From: Candidatus Profundicultor aquiphilus
GTDB taxonomy: Bacteria; Atribacterota; Atribacteria; Atribacterales; Caldatribacteriaceae
NCBI GenBank assembly: GCA_013314795.1
Contig: JABUEZ010000023.1
Coordinates: 1 to 13,996, forward strand
Direction of reading: 5' to 3'
Length of the DNA stretch: 13,996 bases
Part shown: piece by piece, positions 7,170 through 13,996 of the stretch
Numbering within the stretch: position 1 is the first letter of the stretch
Layout of the letters: the number at the start of each line of letters is the position of its first letter
Program-made: the position numbers and the translations under genes
Notes under the pieces: model-generated
Seen by the model: the letters and a program-made list of their open reading frames with translations, nothing else
The model's database searches: none
Told to the model about the DNA's origin: nothing

Positions 7170-9062
7170 ATGGCAAAGAAAGTCGGCTTTCGGTCTCTTC
7201 AGGCTCGCCTTAGCGTTACTATCCTTGTGGGAGTGCTTGCTTCAGCTCTGGTCATCAGCGTATTCAGCCTCTCTGCACTGTACCAGGAAACATTGAAACA
7301 ACGCAAGGCATCGGTTCAGTATGTGGTTGAATCGGCGATTTCCCAGGTAAATTCGCTATATAAACAAATCCAAAAAGAAGGAAAAAGCGAGGAAGACGCA
7401 AAACAGGAAGCACTTTTTGTCCTTCGCAACCTTCGCTATGAGGGAGAAAATTACGTCTGGATTAACGATCTCGGCCCCAAAATGGTCATGCATCCTTTCA
7501 AAAAAGAGATGGAAGGCCAGGACCTCACAAACTATCAGGACCCCAACGGGAAAAGGTTGTTTGTGGAAATGGTCCGGGTATGCCAGGAAAAGGGAGAAGG
7601 ATACGTGGATTACGTCTGGCCCAAACCAGGAAGTGACCAACCAGTTCCCAAAGTATCCTACGTAAAACTTTTCAAACTCTGGGGATGGATCATTGGTTCC
7701 GGTGTTTATACCGATGACGTATATACTCAGTTTCGAAACGCCATGTTCAGAATCATTCTGGTAACCATCATTGTAATCGTAATTCTTATCATCGTATCCC
7801 TCTCTCAAAGTAGAGCCATTGCTCGACCCATCCATGCTATTGCCCTTCAAGCCGAAGGTGTCTCTCGGGGTAATCTCAACATGGAAGTCCAGGTTGTAGA
7901 AGCCCACGATGAAATTGGAAAACTCACCGGTTCCTTCAAAACGATGGTCGAAAATCTTAACGAAATCGTCACAAGCATTGTCCACACTTCCCATGAACTT
8001 TTTTCTTCCAGCGAAAATCTTTCCTATTCCATTGAGGAAGTCGCCAAAGCTACCGAAGAAATCGCCCAAACCATTGCCCAGATAGCCCAGGGATCCACTC
8101 GCCAGAGTGAGGAACTGAATGCCATCGACGAAGAAGTGAAAAGCATTGCCCAGCGTGCGGACCGGCTCCTGGAAGCCAACGAAAGAAATCTCCACGCCGT
8201 ACAATCCATCCAAGAACATATGAGGAAAAACACCGAAACGCTTGCTGTCATCGAAAGAACTTTAGAAAAAACATTTGAGGAATCAAAAAACGATAAAAAA
8301 GAAGCCGAAAAAGGAAAACATTCTTTAGAAATCCTGGGAGAAAATATTGGTACAATTTCTCAGGTTGCTCAGGAAGTAGCCCAGGCTATTGACACACTCA
8401 ACGTTCGTTTCAAAGAAATCGGGAAAATCGTCGACCTCATCACTGGTATTGCCGAACAAACCAACCTCCTGGCACTCAACGCCGCCATTGAAGCTGCCAG
8501 GGCCGGTGAAGCAGGCCGCGGTTTTGCTGTAGTCGCCGAGGAGGTTCGAAAATTGGCCGAAAACTCGGCTCAGGCTGCCGACCAGATTGCGCATCTCATC
8601 AACGAAATTCAGAAAGATATGGTCCAAACTTCGGCCAGCATGAATCGAGCTCAGGTCCAGGTAGAAAAAGGAGTTACGCAGCAAAAAGAGGCAAATCAGA
8701 ATTTCGAAGAAATCATCGCCTCGGTGGACAGAACACTCCACGAGATTACGCTCCTCTACAAGGAATTGCGCGAAGCACAGGACGCTCTTCAAAAAACAGT
8801 CCAGGAAACCGGAGGAATCGCGAAGTCGTCTCAGGAAAACACCGAAATTTTAGGGGAGATCGTACAGGCACTTAAGAATATCGCCGACAAAATCGTCTCT
8901 ACCGCCTCAGTAGCCGAAGAAAATGCTGCCGCCAGTGAGGAAGTTTCGGCCTCAGTCGAAGAACAAAATGCTTCTCTCCAGGAAATCAACGGCGCTAGCC
9001 TTGCACTGCGAAAAGTAGCAGAAACTCTAAATGATCTGACTAAAAAGTTTACCATCTCTTAA
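7170..9062 (+). CDS. Methyl-accepting chemotaxis protein with single Cache (sCache_2) sensor
   Basis: 630-aa transmembrane chemoreceptor. Order of parts: short basic N-terminus, TM1 (about 14-36), periplasmic sCache_2 domain (about 40-185, with YVWINDLGPKMVMHP and the closing GWIIGSGVYTDDV), TM2 (about 193-212), HAMP (about 213-266) and a long coiled-coil signalling domain. The highly conserved hairpin tip is at 429-464 (EQTNLLALNAAIEAARAGEA, then GRGFAVVAEEVRKLAE), the CheA/CheW contact region. A Glu/Gln-rich segment near 583-601 is a candidate methylation region. No C-terminal CheR-docking pentapeptide is seen. I chose ATG 7170 because AAAGGAGG (7155-7162) lies 7 nt upstream; an upstream in-frame ATG at 7104 falls inside the riboswitch. 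sCache_2 receptors often bind small organic acids such as C2/C3 carboxylates, but the ligand here is unknown. Transcription is predicted from a sigma-28 promoter through a c-di-GMP riboswitch. Confidence 0.96.
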   Translation: MAKKVGFRSLQARLSVTILVGVLASALVISVFSLSALYQETLKQRKASVQYVVESAISQVNSLYKQIQKEGKSEEDAKQEALFVLRNLRYEGENYVWINDLGPKMVMHPFKKEMEGQDLTNYQDPNGKRLFVEMVRVCQEKGEGYVDYVWPKPGSDQPVPKVSYVKLFKLWGWIIGSGVYTDDVYTQFRNAMFRIILVTIIVIVILIIVSLSQSRAIARPIHAIALQAEGVSRGNLNMEVQVVEAHDEIGKLTGSFKTMVENLNEIVTSIVHTSHELFSSSENLSYSIEEVAKATEEIAQTIAQIAQGSTRQSEELNAIDEEVKSIAQRADRLLEANERNLHAVQSIQEHMRKNTETLAVIERTLEKTFEESKNDKKEAEKGKHSLEILGENIGTISQVAQEVAQAIDTLNVRFKEIGKIVDLITGIAEQTNLLALNAAIEAARAGEAGRGFAVVAEEVRKLAENSAQAADQIAHLINEIQKDMVQTSASMNRAQVQVEKGVTQQKEANQNFEEIIASVDRTLHEITLLYKELREAQDALQKTVQETGGIAKSSQENTEILGEIVQALKNIADKIVSTASVAEENAAASEEVSASVEEQNASLQEINGASLALRKVAETLNDLTKKFTIS

Positions 9063-9069
9063 TCATATC

Positions 9070-9099
9070 TTGACAATACCCGGAAGGAAGCACTATGGT
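9070..9099 (+). promoter_or_regulatory. Possible sigma-A promoter of the KDPG aldolase
   Basis: TTGACA (9070-9075) is followed by an 18-nt gap and TATGGT (9094-9099), four of six matches to the -10 consensus. It begins 8 nt after the chemoreceptor stop and would give a leader of about 20 nt carrying the AAAGGAGG ribosome binding site. The -35 is perfect, the -10 is moderate. Since no terminator separates the two genes, this may add to read-through transcription. Confidence 0.45.
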
Positions 9100-9127
9100 T
9101 TTCCCAAAAAAGGAGGAATGAAAACCA

Positions 9128-9772
9128 ATGAATTTTTCGAATCGGTGGGAAGTGGTTAATTTTATTGCTGAAAAGAAAATTGTAGCGATTATTCGTGCTC
9201 AGAGTTCCACATCGCTTCTTAAAGTGGTCCAGGCCCTCAAAGAGGGTGGCATCGAATGTATCGAGGTGACCATGACTACTCCTGGAGCGTTGAAGACGCT
9301 GGAAGAAGTGCGAAACAAAATGGAGGGGGTACTCTTCGGGGCAGGAACCGTTCTTGATCCTGAGACTGCCCGCCTCTGCATTTTAAGTGGTGCCCAGTTC
9401 CTGGTGACCCCCTCGCTCAACTTTGCCACCATTGAAATGGCTCACCGCTACGACGTACCAATTATTCCCGGCGCCATGACTCCCTCGGAAATTCTCAACG
9501 CCTGGGAAAAGGGTGCCGAAGTGGTTAAAGTCTTCCCCGCTTCTTCTTTAGGACCCCAGTACATCAAAGAACTTAAAGGACCGTTCCCTCACATCAAGCT
9601 CTGCCCCACCGGAGGTATTAACCTGGACAACCTCCATTCCTTTTTACAGGCAGGAGCAACCTGTGTGGGAGTGGGGGGATCACTGGTTAAATCTCAACTC
9701 ATCCAGGAAGAAAAGTGGGAGGAACTTACCAACCTTGCCCGGGCATTTCAGAAAGCTGCCTGTGGAGAGTAA
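9128..9772 (+). CDS. eda: 2-keto-3-deoxy-6-phosphogluconate / 4-hydroxy-2-oxoglutarate aldolase
   Basis: Class I aldolase of the KDPG/KHG family, 214 aa, full length for the family. It cleaves KDPG to pyruvate and glyceraldehyde 3-phosphate through a Schiff base (Entner-Doudoroff and uronate pathways). Active-site features are all visible: IIRA (R23), IEVTMTTP (E46 and T49), FGAGTV (70-75), PGAMTPSE (114-121), VKVFPAS with the Schiff-base Lys K134, and CPTGGI phosphate-binding loop (159-164). ATG 9128 is preceded by AAAGGAGG with an 11-nt spacing; an ATG at 9118 sits too close to that site and leads to a 13-codon frame. It follows the chemoreceptor by 65 bp without a terminator and ends at a strong terminator. 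No KDG kinase is next to it. Some family members act on unphosphorylated 2-keto-3-deoxy sugar acids. Confidence 0.95.
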   Translation: MNFSNRWEVVNFIAEKKIVAIIRAQSSTSLLKVVQALKEGGIECIEVTMTTPGALKTLEEVRNKMEGVLFGAGTVLDPETARLCILSGAQFLVTPSLNFATIEMAHRYDVPIIPGAMTPSEILNAWEKGAEVVKVFPASSLGPQYIKELKGPFPHIKLCPTGGINLDNLHSFLQAGATCVGVGGSLVKSQLIQEEKWEELTNLARAFQKAACGE

Positions 9773-9815
9773 AAAATCGACCCTCCTATTCCTCTGAATA
9801 GGAGGGTCGATTTTT
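9772..9815 (+). terminator. Strong intrinsic terminator after the KDPG aldolase, potentially bidirectional
   Basis: A perfect 20-bp stem (9772-9791 with 9796-9815) has a 4-nt CTCT loop. The GC-rich core is GACCCTCC/GGAGGGTC and the outer pairs are AAAAA on the left and TTTTT on the right. The first stem base overlaps the aldolase stop codon TAA. Because it is flanked by A5 and T5 it should work in both directions, and could also stop transcripts arriving from the convergent nuclease gene. Confidence 0.95.
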
Positions 9816-10160
9816 GGTCCGGAAGAATTCTCGAAAAATATGCGTCTCGAACTTTAAACCCGAATTCATCCATTTTCCAATTCGAAAAAAGTCCCAAATG
9901 TTACCACTTTTCGTGTTTTCATTACCGGGCAGAGAAATTTAAAAAGTAAGGAGCGCTTCCCAGTCCTTTAGACCATTTAGACCAAGGAAATATCCCTCCC
10001 ACCTTGGGGATTCTGTTTAACCATTCCTCTTAAACGCATTCGCTTTCCCCCACAGTGTATCGCCCAAGGATCCAAAGTGATTTTTTCCCCTCGAGAGTCC
10101 TATCTGGAAACACGTTTTCCTTCTTTACATTTGGTTACACATCGCCCTCAAGTATAACTC
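9816..10160. other. 345-bp convergent gap without a supported gene
   Basis: This lies between the aldolase terminator and the 3' end of the nuclease gene. It holds a two-copy 9-bp tandem repeat (TTTAGACCA, 9967-9975 and 9976-9984). An overlapping inverted repeat CCAAGG (9982-9987) and CCTTGG (10002-10007) has a 14-nt loop. No reading frame has both a plausible start with ribosome binding site and meaningful length. No tRNA, riboswitch or clear promoter is seen. Confidence 0.5.
9967..9984. repeat. Two-copy 9-bp tandem repeat
   Basis: TTTAGACCA occurs twice in immediate tandem. The second copy overlaps the left arm of the CCAAGG...CCTTGG inverted repeat. Function unknown; it may be simple slippage or part of a binding site. 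Confidence 0.5.
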
Positions 10161-10631
10161 TTACTCCTTCGCCCAGAGACCGAGTCGCTGTTTACGCGCC
10201 TCTCTTTCTAACCTTCGAAACCGCTCGGCGTATTTCACATTTGGAGGAAATGTGGCCACCCGAGCATAACCATTGGCCACCAACCATTCATTGACCATCA
10301 AACCATCCACATAGACGTACGCTAACAGTCGACCATAACGATCCCGTTTTTGAACATCAAATTCTAAAGTAACCCTTTTCCCGAATACGAGTTTTCGATT
10401 GGCACGGTAAGCTTCTTCAGCATAGTACTCGATTTTGTCCCGAGAAGAATGCAATTCCGGTGTATCAATACCAATGTATCGCACCTTCTCACCACTGGTG
10501 AGCTTAATTGTATCCCCGTCTATAACTTCTGCAACAACATAAGTCCCTCCGCCACGTTGAGAAAAAGCGTAGAAAATAAAGAAAAGAAGGATGATAAAAA
10601 GATACCGCCAGGAACTATATTTTACCCTCAC
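10161..10631 (-). CDS. Membrane-anchored staphylococcal nuclease-like (SNase/thermonuclease) protein
   Basis: 156-aa SNase-fold protein. An N-terminal hydrophobic segment (about residues 9-24) is a signal anchor or uncleaved signal peptide, so the catalytic domain should be outside the membrane. Domain motifs are VIDGDTIKL, RYIGIDTPE (the Arg and Glu corresponding to catalytic R35 and E43 of the staphylococcal enzyme), KRDRYGRLLAYVYVDG (the Arg corresponding to R87) and a basic C-terminal helix ending LGLWAKE. All three catalytic residues appear conserved, so Ca2+-dependent cleavage of DNA or RNA is expected. The GTG start at 10631 abuts the TAG of the upstream dehydrogenase with no gap, indicating translational coupling; a GGTGG ribosome binding site is inside that gene's 3' end. 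Its role in a metabolic operon is unclear; nucleic acid scavenging is one option. Confidence 0.92.
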   Translation of the reverse strand: MRVKYSSWRYLFIILLFFIFYAFSQRGGGTYVVAEVIDGDTIKLTSGEKVRYIGIDTPELHSSRDKIEYYAEEAYRANRKLVFGKRVTLEFDVQKRDRYGRLLAYVYVDGLMVNEWLVANGYARVATFPPNVKYAERFRRLEREARKQRLGLWAKE

Positions 10632-11570
10632 CTATACCACCCGATATAACGGCTCTTTCCCTTCAAGGACATAAACCACATTCAAAGCAGCAGTTTTCCC
10701 CATCTTTACATTCGCTTCTCTGGTGTGTGCGGAAACATGAGGCGTGACCAGAACGTTGGGAAGAGTTAAAAGGGGGCTCTCAAAGGGTGGCTCAAAACTC
10801 AACACATCCAACCCCGCTCCTGCGATACGCTCTTCCTTTAAGAAACGATACAGCGCCTCTTCGTCAACAAGTTCACCCCGAGCGGTATTAATCAGGAAAG
10901 CTTCCTTTTTCATCAACGAAAGAAGCCGTTCATTCACCAGGTGTTTGGTCTGCAAAGAGAGAGGAAGATGAAGAGTCACAAAATCTGAAAGGCGAAAGAG
11001 TTCTTCTAATTCGACCTTGGTAAAATCTGTATCTTCCACAAAGGGGTCGAAATAAATAACCTTCATTCCAAATCCTAACGCCCGTCTTGCTACTCCTTTA
11101 CCAATCCTCCCCAGACCCACGATACCCAAGGTCTTCCCTTCCAGCTCGCTTCCCAGAAGGGGCGAACTCCACTTTTTATTCCTTACCTGTTCAAGAAGCA
11201 GTTTCATGTGCCGAGCACAGGAAAGAATAAAAAGAAAGGTCATATCCGCCACCGACTCAGAGTTCGTTCCTGGAGCATTGGCCACAATAACACCTCTTCT
11301 TCGGGCTGCTTCCAGATCGATGTTATCCACTCCAATACCGTGCTTAGAAATCACCTTGAGATGAGAACAAAGCGAGAGAACCTTCTCTCCGATACGATCC
11401 ACTCCTACAATAACCGCTTCGGCATTTCCAATGAGTTCCGCAACCATGGATTCATTCTCCGGTTCGGGATTACTCTTGAAGGTAACCGACAACCCCGCCT
11501 TCTCCAGAATCTCCAGGGGTTCAGAGGAAGCACGACCAAAAGAACGAGCCAAAACCACGACTTCGGGCAT
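10632..11570 (-). CDS. D-isomer-specific 2-hydroxyacid dehydrogenase (phosphoglycerate dehydrogenase-like)
   Basis: NAD-dependent oxidoreductase that interconverts a D-2-hydroxy acid and its 2-keto acid. Taking the ATG at 11570 (312 aa): substrate-domain start, the HGIGVDNIDL segment near 77-86, NAD-binding GLGRIG (152-157), the catalytic Arg in NTARGELVDE (R231), the Glu in LSFEPP (E260) and the His in VTPHVSAHT (H278). There is no C-terminal ACT domain, so it is not a classical serine-regulated SerA; phosphoglycerate, glyoxylate/hydroxypyruvate or a sugar-acid-like substrate are all possible. A GTG at 11582 would add four residues; I prefer the ATG because GGGAGG lies 11 nt before it. It follows the SDR gene by 174 bp on the same strand and is joined directly to the nuclease gene. 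Confidence 0.93.
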   Translation of the reverse strand: MPEVVVLARSFGRASSEPLEILEKAGLSVTFKSNPEPENESMVAELIGNAEAVIVGVDRIGEKVLSLCSHLKVISKHGIGVDNIDLEAARRRGVIVANAPGTNSESVADMTFLFILSCARHMKLLLEQVRNKKWSSPLLGSELEGKTLGIVGLGRIGKGVARRALGFGMKVIYFDPFVEDTDFTKVELEELFRLSDFVTLHLPLSLQTKHLVNERLLSLMKKEAFLINTARGELVDEEALYRFLKEERIAGAGLDVLSFEPPFESPLLTLPNVLVTPHVSAHTREANVKMGKTAALNVVYVLEGKEPLYRVV

Positions 11571-11744
11571 CTCCTTTTTCACCTCCCAATCTTACCCCTC
11601 CTTTTTGGTATCTTTCGCATTCGGATTTTTAAAAGCAAAAGCTCGAAGTTTTACCAATAATAGCATTAAATCAACTGCACAAAAAGTATCGGTAGACACA
11701 AAAAGAATGCCTATAGAATCAAGTCCTTGGAAGAAGACAACACC

Positions 11745-12518
11745 TTACTTACCATCTTCGACGTCCATGCCAGCAGTCCAGCCACCATCGATCATGATGT
11801 TTGCACCCGTAATGTAGCTGGACCGGGGCGAAGCCAGAAATAATACCAGTTCTGCTACTTCCTCAGGTGTTCCAGGCCTACCCAAAGGGGTACGAGTAAG
11901 AATGAGCTTCCGCCAGGAAGAGCTTGAAAGAACCTCCTCGACCATCGGCGTTTTAATAAATGCAGGGGAAATGGCATTAACTCGAACCCCATATTTTGCC
12001 CATTCCACAGCAAGAGCTTTGGTCAGTTGCCGCACCCCACCCTTTGTTGCAGCATATATGGAACGCCTGGACAGGACTTCTTCACTCTGCAAGGAAGCCA
12101 TATTCACAATCGTCCCATGTCTTTGGGCAATCATTTGTCTACCCGCTTCTATACAGGCAAAAAACGTACCCTTGAGATTCACATCAACCATGAGATCCCA
12201 CTCTGCTTCAGTATATTCTATAGCCGGTTTCCTCACGTTCACTCCTGCACTATTGACCAGGATATCAATCTTTCCAAAACGAGCGATGACTTCTGCGACT
12301 AACTTTCTGATATCCTCAACCCTTGAAACATCGGTGGGTATGGCCACAGCCTGATACCCTGCTTCAACTAAATCGCAGGCATACTCCTGGCCCTCGGACT
12401 GATTACGATTGGCAATCACACAAACCGCTCCCTCCTGGCATAAACGCCGGACAATAGCTCGGCCAATTCCCTTGCTTCCCCCGGTTACGATCGCCACCTT
12501 ACCTTCCAGTTCGGACAA
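11745..12518 (-). CDS. Short-chain dehydrogenase/reductase (classical SDR)
   Basis: NAD(P)-dependent oxidoreductase of the classical SDR family, 257 aa from the TTG at 12518. Motifs: cofactor-binding TGGSKGIG (12-19), NSAG (89-92), and the full catalytic tetrad N114, S142, Y155 and K159 (YAATK). The C-terminal end has the family SPAFIKTPM and SSYITGANIMIDGG segments. I chose TTG 12518 because AGGTGA lies 5 nt upstream and MSELEGKVAIVTGG is the usual SDR start; a TTG at 12545 would add nine residues without benefit. It most resembles sugar-acid or polyol SDRs such as gluconate 5-dehydrogenase and KduD-type enzymes, but SDR substrates cannot be read from sequence. It is 59 bp downstream of the LarA-family gene, so the two are likely co-transcribed. 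Confidence 0.93.
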   Translation of the reverse strand: MSELEGKVAIVTGGSKGIGRAIVRRLCQEGAVCVIANRNQSEGQEYACDLVEAGYQAVAIPTDVSRVEDIRKLVAEVIARFGKIDILVNSAGVNVRKPAIEYTEAEWDLMVDVNLKGTFFACIEAGRQMIAQRHGTIVNMASLQSEEVLSRRSIYAATKGGVRQLTKALAVEWAKYGVRVNAISPAFIKTPMVEEVLSSSSWRKLILTRTPLGRPGTPEEVAELVLFLASPRSSYITGANIMIDGGWTAGMDVEDGK

Positions 12519-12577
12519 AAAAATCACCTCTCCTCTACTGGTCAAATTAAGCCAAAAGAAAGAGCATTGATATCCTT

Positions 12578-13885
12578 CTAAAGTGTAGAGAGCCTCGGCA
12601 GAATGTCGCCTCCGCAGTTAATAACACCAACCCGGGCTTCCCGGCCCTGAGTTTTAAAAGCCATATCCAGAGCCTCTTCAATCGTCGATGCGTGGCGGAA
12701 ACCAAGTATTTCTTTATTTTCTATGCTCAACCCCTTTGAAACACAGATGACTTCCTTGGAGTGCTCCATGATCTTGGCATGCAAAAGGAGCGTCGCAGCA
12801 CAGACCAGGTCACCAAAAGTACCCTCTTCCACCTTCTTTTTCAACTCACGATAGGGACGGGTGGCATAATCCCGAAAGAGAGCGGAATGGGTAGCCGAAA
12901 TGCCTTCCTCAAATGGGGCAACGAGTATAGAAGTTCCCCCTTTTTTTAGTCCCTTCTGAGCATAGGAAAGAGGTTTAATTCCCTGCCAGTAATCGATATC
13001 GGCAGGAAAAGCACTCACCACCACGATATCAGCAAGGGATGGAATTGGTCTTTCGTAAACACCCTGCGCGAACCGTACTCCCTCCCTATGGGCTTGAACC
13101 GGGTCTCCAGCTACAACGTGTACAATCTCTCCTTCGTCATTCAAAACCACATTAACGATGAACCGCAATCCTGCGATTTCTGCCACCATTTCAATTTCCT
13201 GTCGCACCACATTTTCCACCTCTCCAGCAATCTGGAGATATAGATCCTCCCCCATGGGCATGATATGTGTTCTTCCGGTAGTCTCCCAGGAACATATTCC
13301 CGGCTGTACGGCTTTTCCTCCCCCTCCATATCCTGCATAACAGTGAGGAACAATATTGCCTACCGCCATAAGGAAATCCGCTTCTACAGCGATTTTGTTG
13401 ACCTCAATGGGCGTCCCTTTAGGTGTATGTCCCAGCCTGGCAAAGTTTCCAGCGTCTTTCCATTCATGATTGAGAACTGTAACTCTTTCCACCACTTCTT
13501 CGCCAAAAGACTGATGGATTTCCTCTTCCTTCATATATCGGTGCGTCCCCAGACCAATAAGAACCGTTATATCTTTATCGGGTACGCCACATCTATTCAG
13601 TTCATCAAGAATAACAGGGAAAATAATCGCCCTTGGAGTAGGTCTTGTGAGGTCGTCACCCACAATCACCACTTTCATTCCCTTTTTCACCTGTTCGGCA
13701 AGGGGAAGAGTGGCAATCGGTCTTTGAAGAGACTGACGAATCATCTCTTCAACGTTCTTTATCTTTATAGAATCCTTTGGTTTTATAGAATATACTAACT
13801 TCTTTTCAGGAAGCTCGAAACGAATGACTTCCTTACCATAAGATAGTGGCAGGTTTACTTTACTCATATCATACTCACTCAACAT
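12578..13885 (-). CDS. LarA-family nickel-pincer-dependent hydroxyacid racemase/epimerase
   Basis: 435-aa homologue of LarA, the lactate racemase that carries a covalently bound nickel-pincer nucleotide (NPN) and moves a hydride at the alpha carbon of 2-hydroxy acids. Family motifs are GDDLTRPTP (76-84), IGLGTHR (110-116, active-site His), and PHCYAGYGGGGKAVQPGI (about 180-197), which holds a catalytic His (H181) and the Lys (K191) that anchors NPN. I chose ATG 13885, which has AAGGAG about 6 nt upstream; an in-frame TTG at 13909 would add eight residues. The cofactor synthesis genes larB, larC and larE are not in this window. LarA homologues are known to act on several 2-hydroxy acids besides lactate, including sugar acids, so with an SDR and a D-2-hydroxyacid dehydrogenase downstream a non-lactate substrate is plausible (inference). 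Confidence 0.93.
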   Translation of the reverse strand: MLSEYDMSKVNLPLSYGKEVIRFELPEKKLVYSIKPKDSIKIKNVEEMIRQSLQRPIATLPLAEQVKKGMKVVIVGDDLTRPTPRAIIFPVILDELNRCGVPDKDITVLIGLGTHRYMKEEEIHQSFGEEVVERVTVLNHEWKDAGNFARLGHTPKGTPIEVNKIAVEADFLMAVGNIVPHCYAGYGGGGKAVQPGICSWETTGRTHIMPMGEDLYLQIAGEVENVVRQEIEMVAEIAGLRFIVNVVLNDEGEIVHVVAGDPVQAHREGVRFAQGVYERPIPSLADIVVVSAFPADIDYWQGIKPLSYAQKGLKKGGTSILVAPFEEGISATHSALFRDYATRPYRELKKKVEEGTFGDLVCAATLLLHAKIMEHSKEVICVSKGLSIENKEILGFRHASTIEEALDMAFKTQGREARVGVINCGGDILPRLSTL

Positions 13886-13952
13886 ATTATGCTCCTTCCT
13901 TCCACACAACCCTTACATTACAAACACCCCAGACTCACCATGATACCCTTAC

Positions 13953-13964
13953 TTACCTCGGTAA
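13953..13964. promoter_or_regulatory. Palindrome upstream of the LarA-family gene
   Basis: TTACCTCGGTAA is two perfect 5-bp arms around TC, 67 bp upstream of the chosen start codon. It could be half-site pairs for a repressor controlling the larA-like operon. No clear -35/-10 pair was found next to it before the window edge. Confidence 0.3.
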
Positions 13965-13996
13965 ACCAAAGACCAGATTGGGTAAAAAGGTAACGA

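Noticed and set aside
7356..8219. 287-codon open frame antisense to the chemoreceptor
   Set aside because: It is a shadow of the MCP coding frame; the sense protein has sCache, TM, HAMP and the full signalling tip, and the antisense product matches no family.
9866..9922. Minus-strand 18-codon frame starting MKTRKVVTFG, resembling the N-terminus of PfkB-type KDG kinases
   Set aside because: Tempting beside a KDPG aldolase, but the similarity covers about ten residues, the frame stops at once and no continuation is found in other frames.

Overview
The window reads as a chromosomal carbohydrate and hydroxy-acid metabolism region from an anaerobic, possibly thermophilic, motile bacterium. Base composition is moderate, genes are tightly packed with strong AGGAGG-type ribosome binding sites, and TTG and GTG starts are common. 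The mix of gene families would fit lineages such as Atribacterota, Thermotogota or deep Firmicutes, but nothing here fixes the phylum. There are no rRNA or tRNA genes, CRISPR arrays or insertion sequences.

Left block (1-6835, minus strand): a sugar utilisation locus. In transcription order it holds an L-fucose-isomerase-like protein, then after a 350-bp gap a GntR/UTRA regulator, a small cupin, an FGGY sugar kinase, an NAD(P)-dependent aldehyde dehydrogenase (ATGA overlap with the kinase) and the start of an ABC-transporter sugar-binding protein that runs off the left edge. Together they suggest uptake, isomerisation and phosphorylation of a sugar, plus oxidation of an aldehyde derived from it. 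The regulator has a good sigma-A promoter with three helically phased direct repeats just downstream of its -10 box.

Middle block (6836-9815, plus strand): a sigma-28/sigma-D-type promoter, a well-formed class I cyclic-di-GMP (GEMM-I) riboswitch, an sCache chemoreceptor (MCP), then a KDPG/KHG aldolase. The block ends in a perfect 20-bp-stem terminator. This joins flagellar-sigma transcription, second-messenger sensing and chemotaxis directly upstream of a sugar-acid aldolase.

Right block (10161-13996, minus strand): a LarA-family (nickel-pincer) hydroxy-acid racemase/epimerase, an SDR dehydrogenase, a D-2-hydroxyacid dehydrogenase and a membrane-anchored staphylococcal-nuclease-like protein. 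The first three suggest epimerisation and oxidation of a hydroxy acid or sugar acid. The nuclease follows the dehydrogenase with no gap. A 345-bp convergent gap with no convincing gene separates this block from the aldolase terminator.
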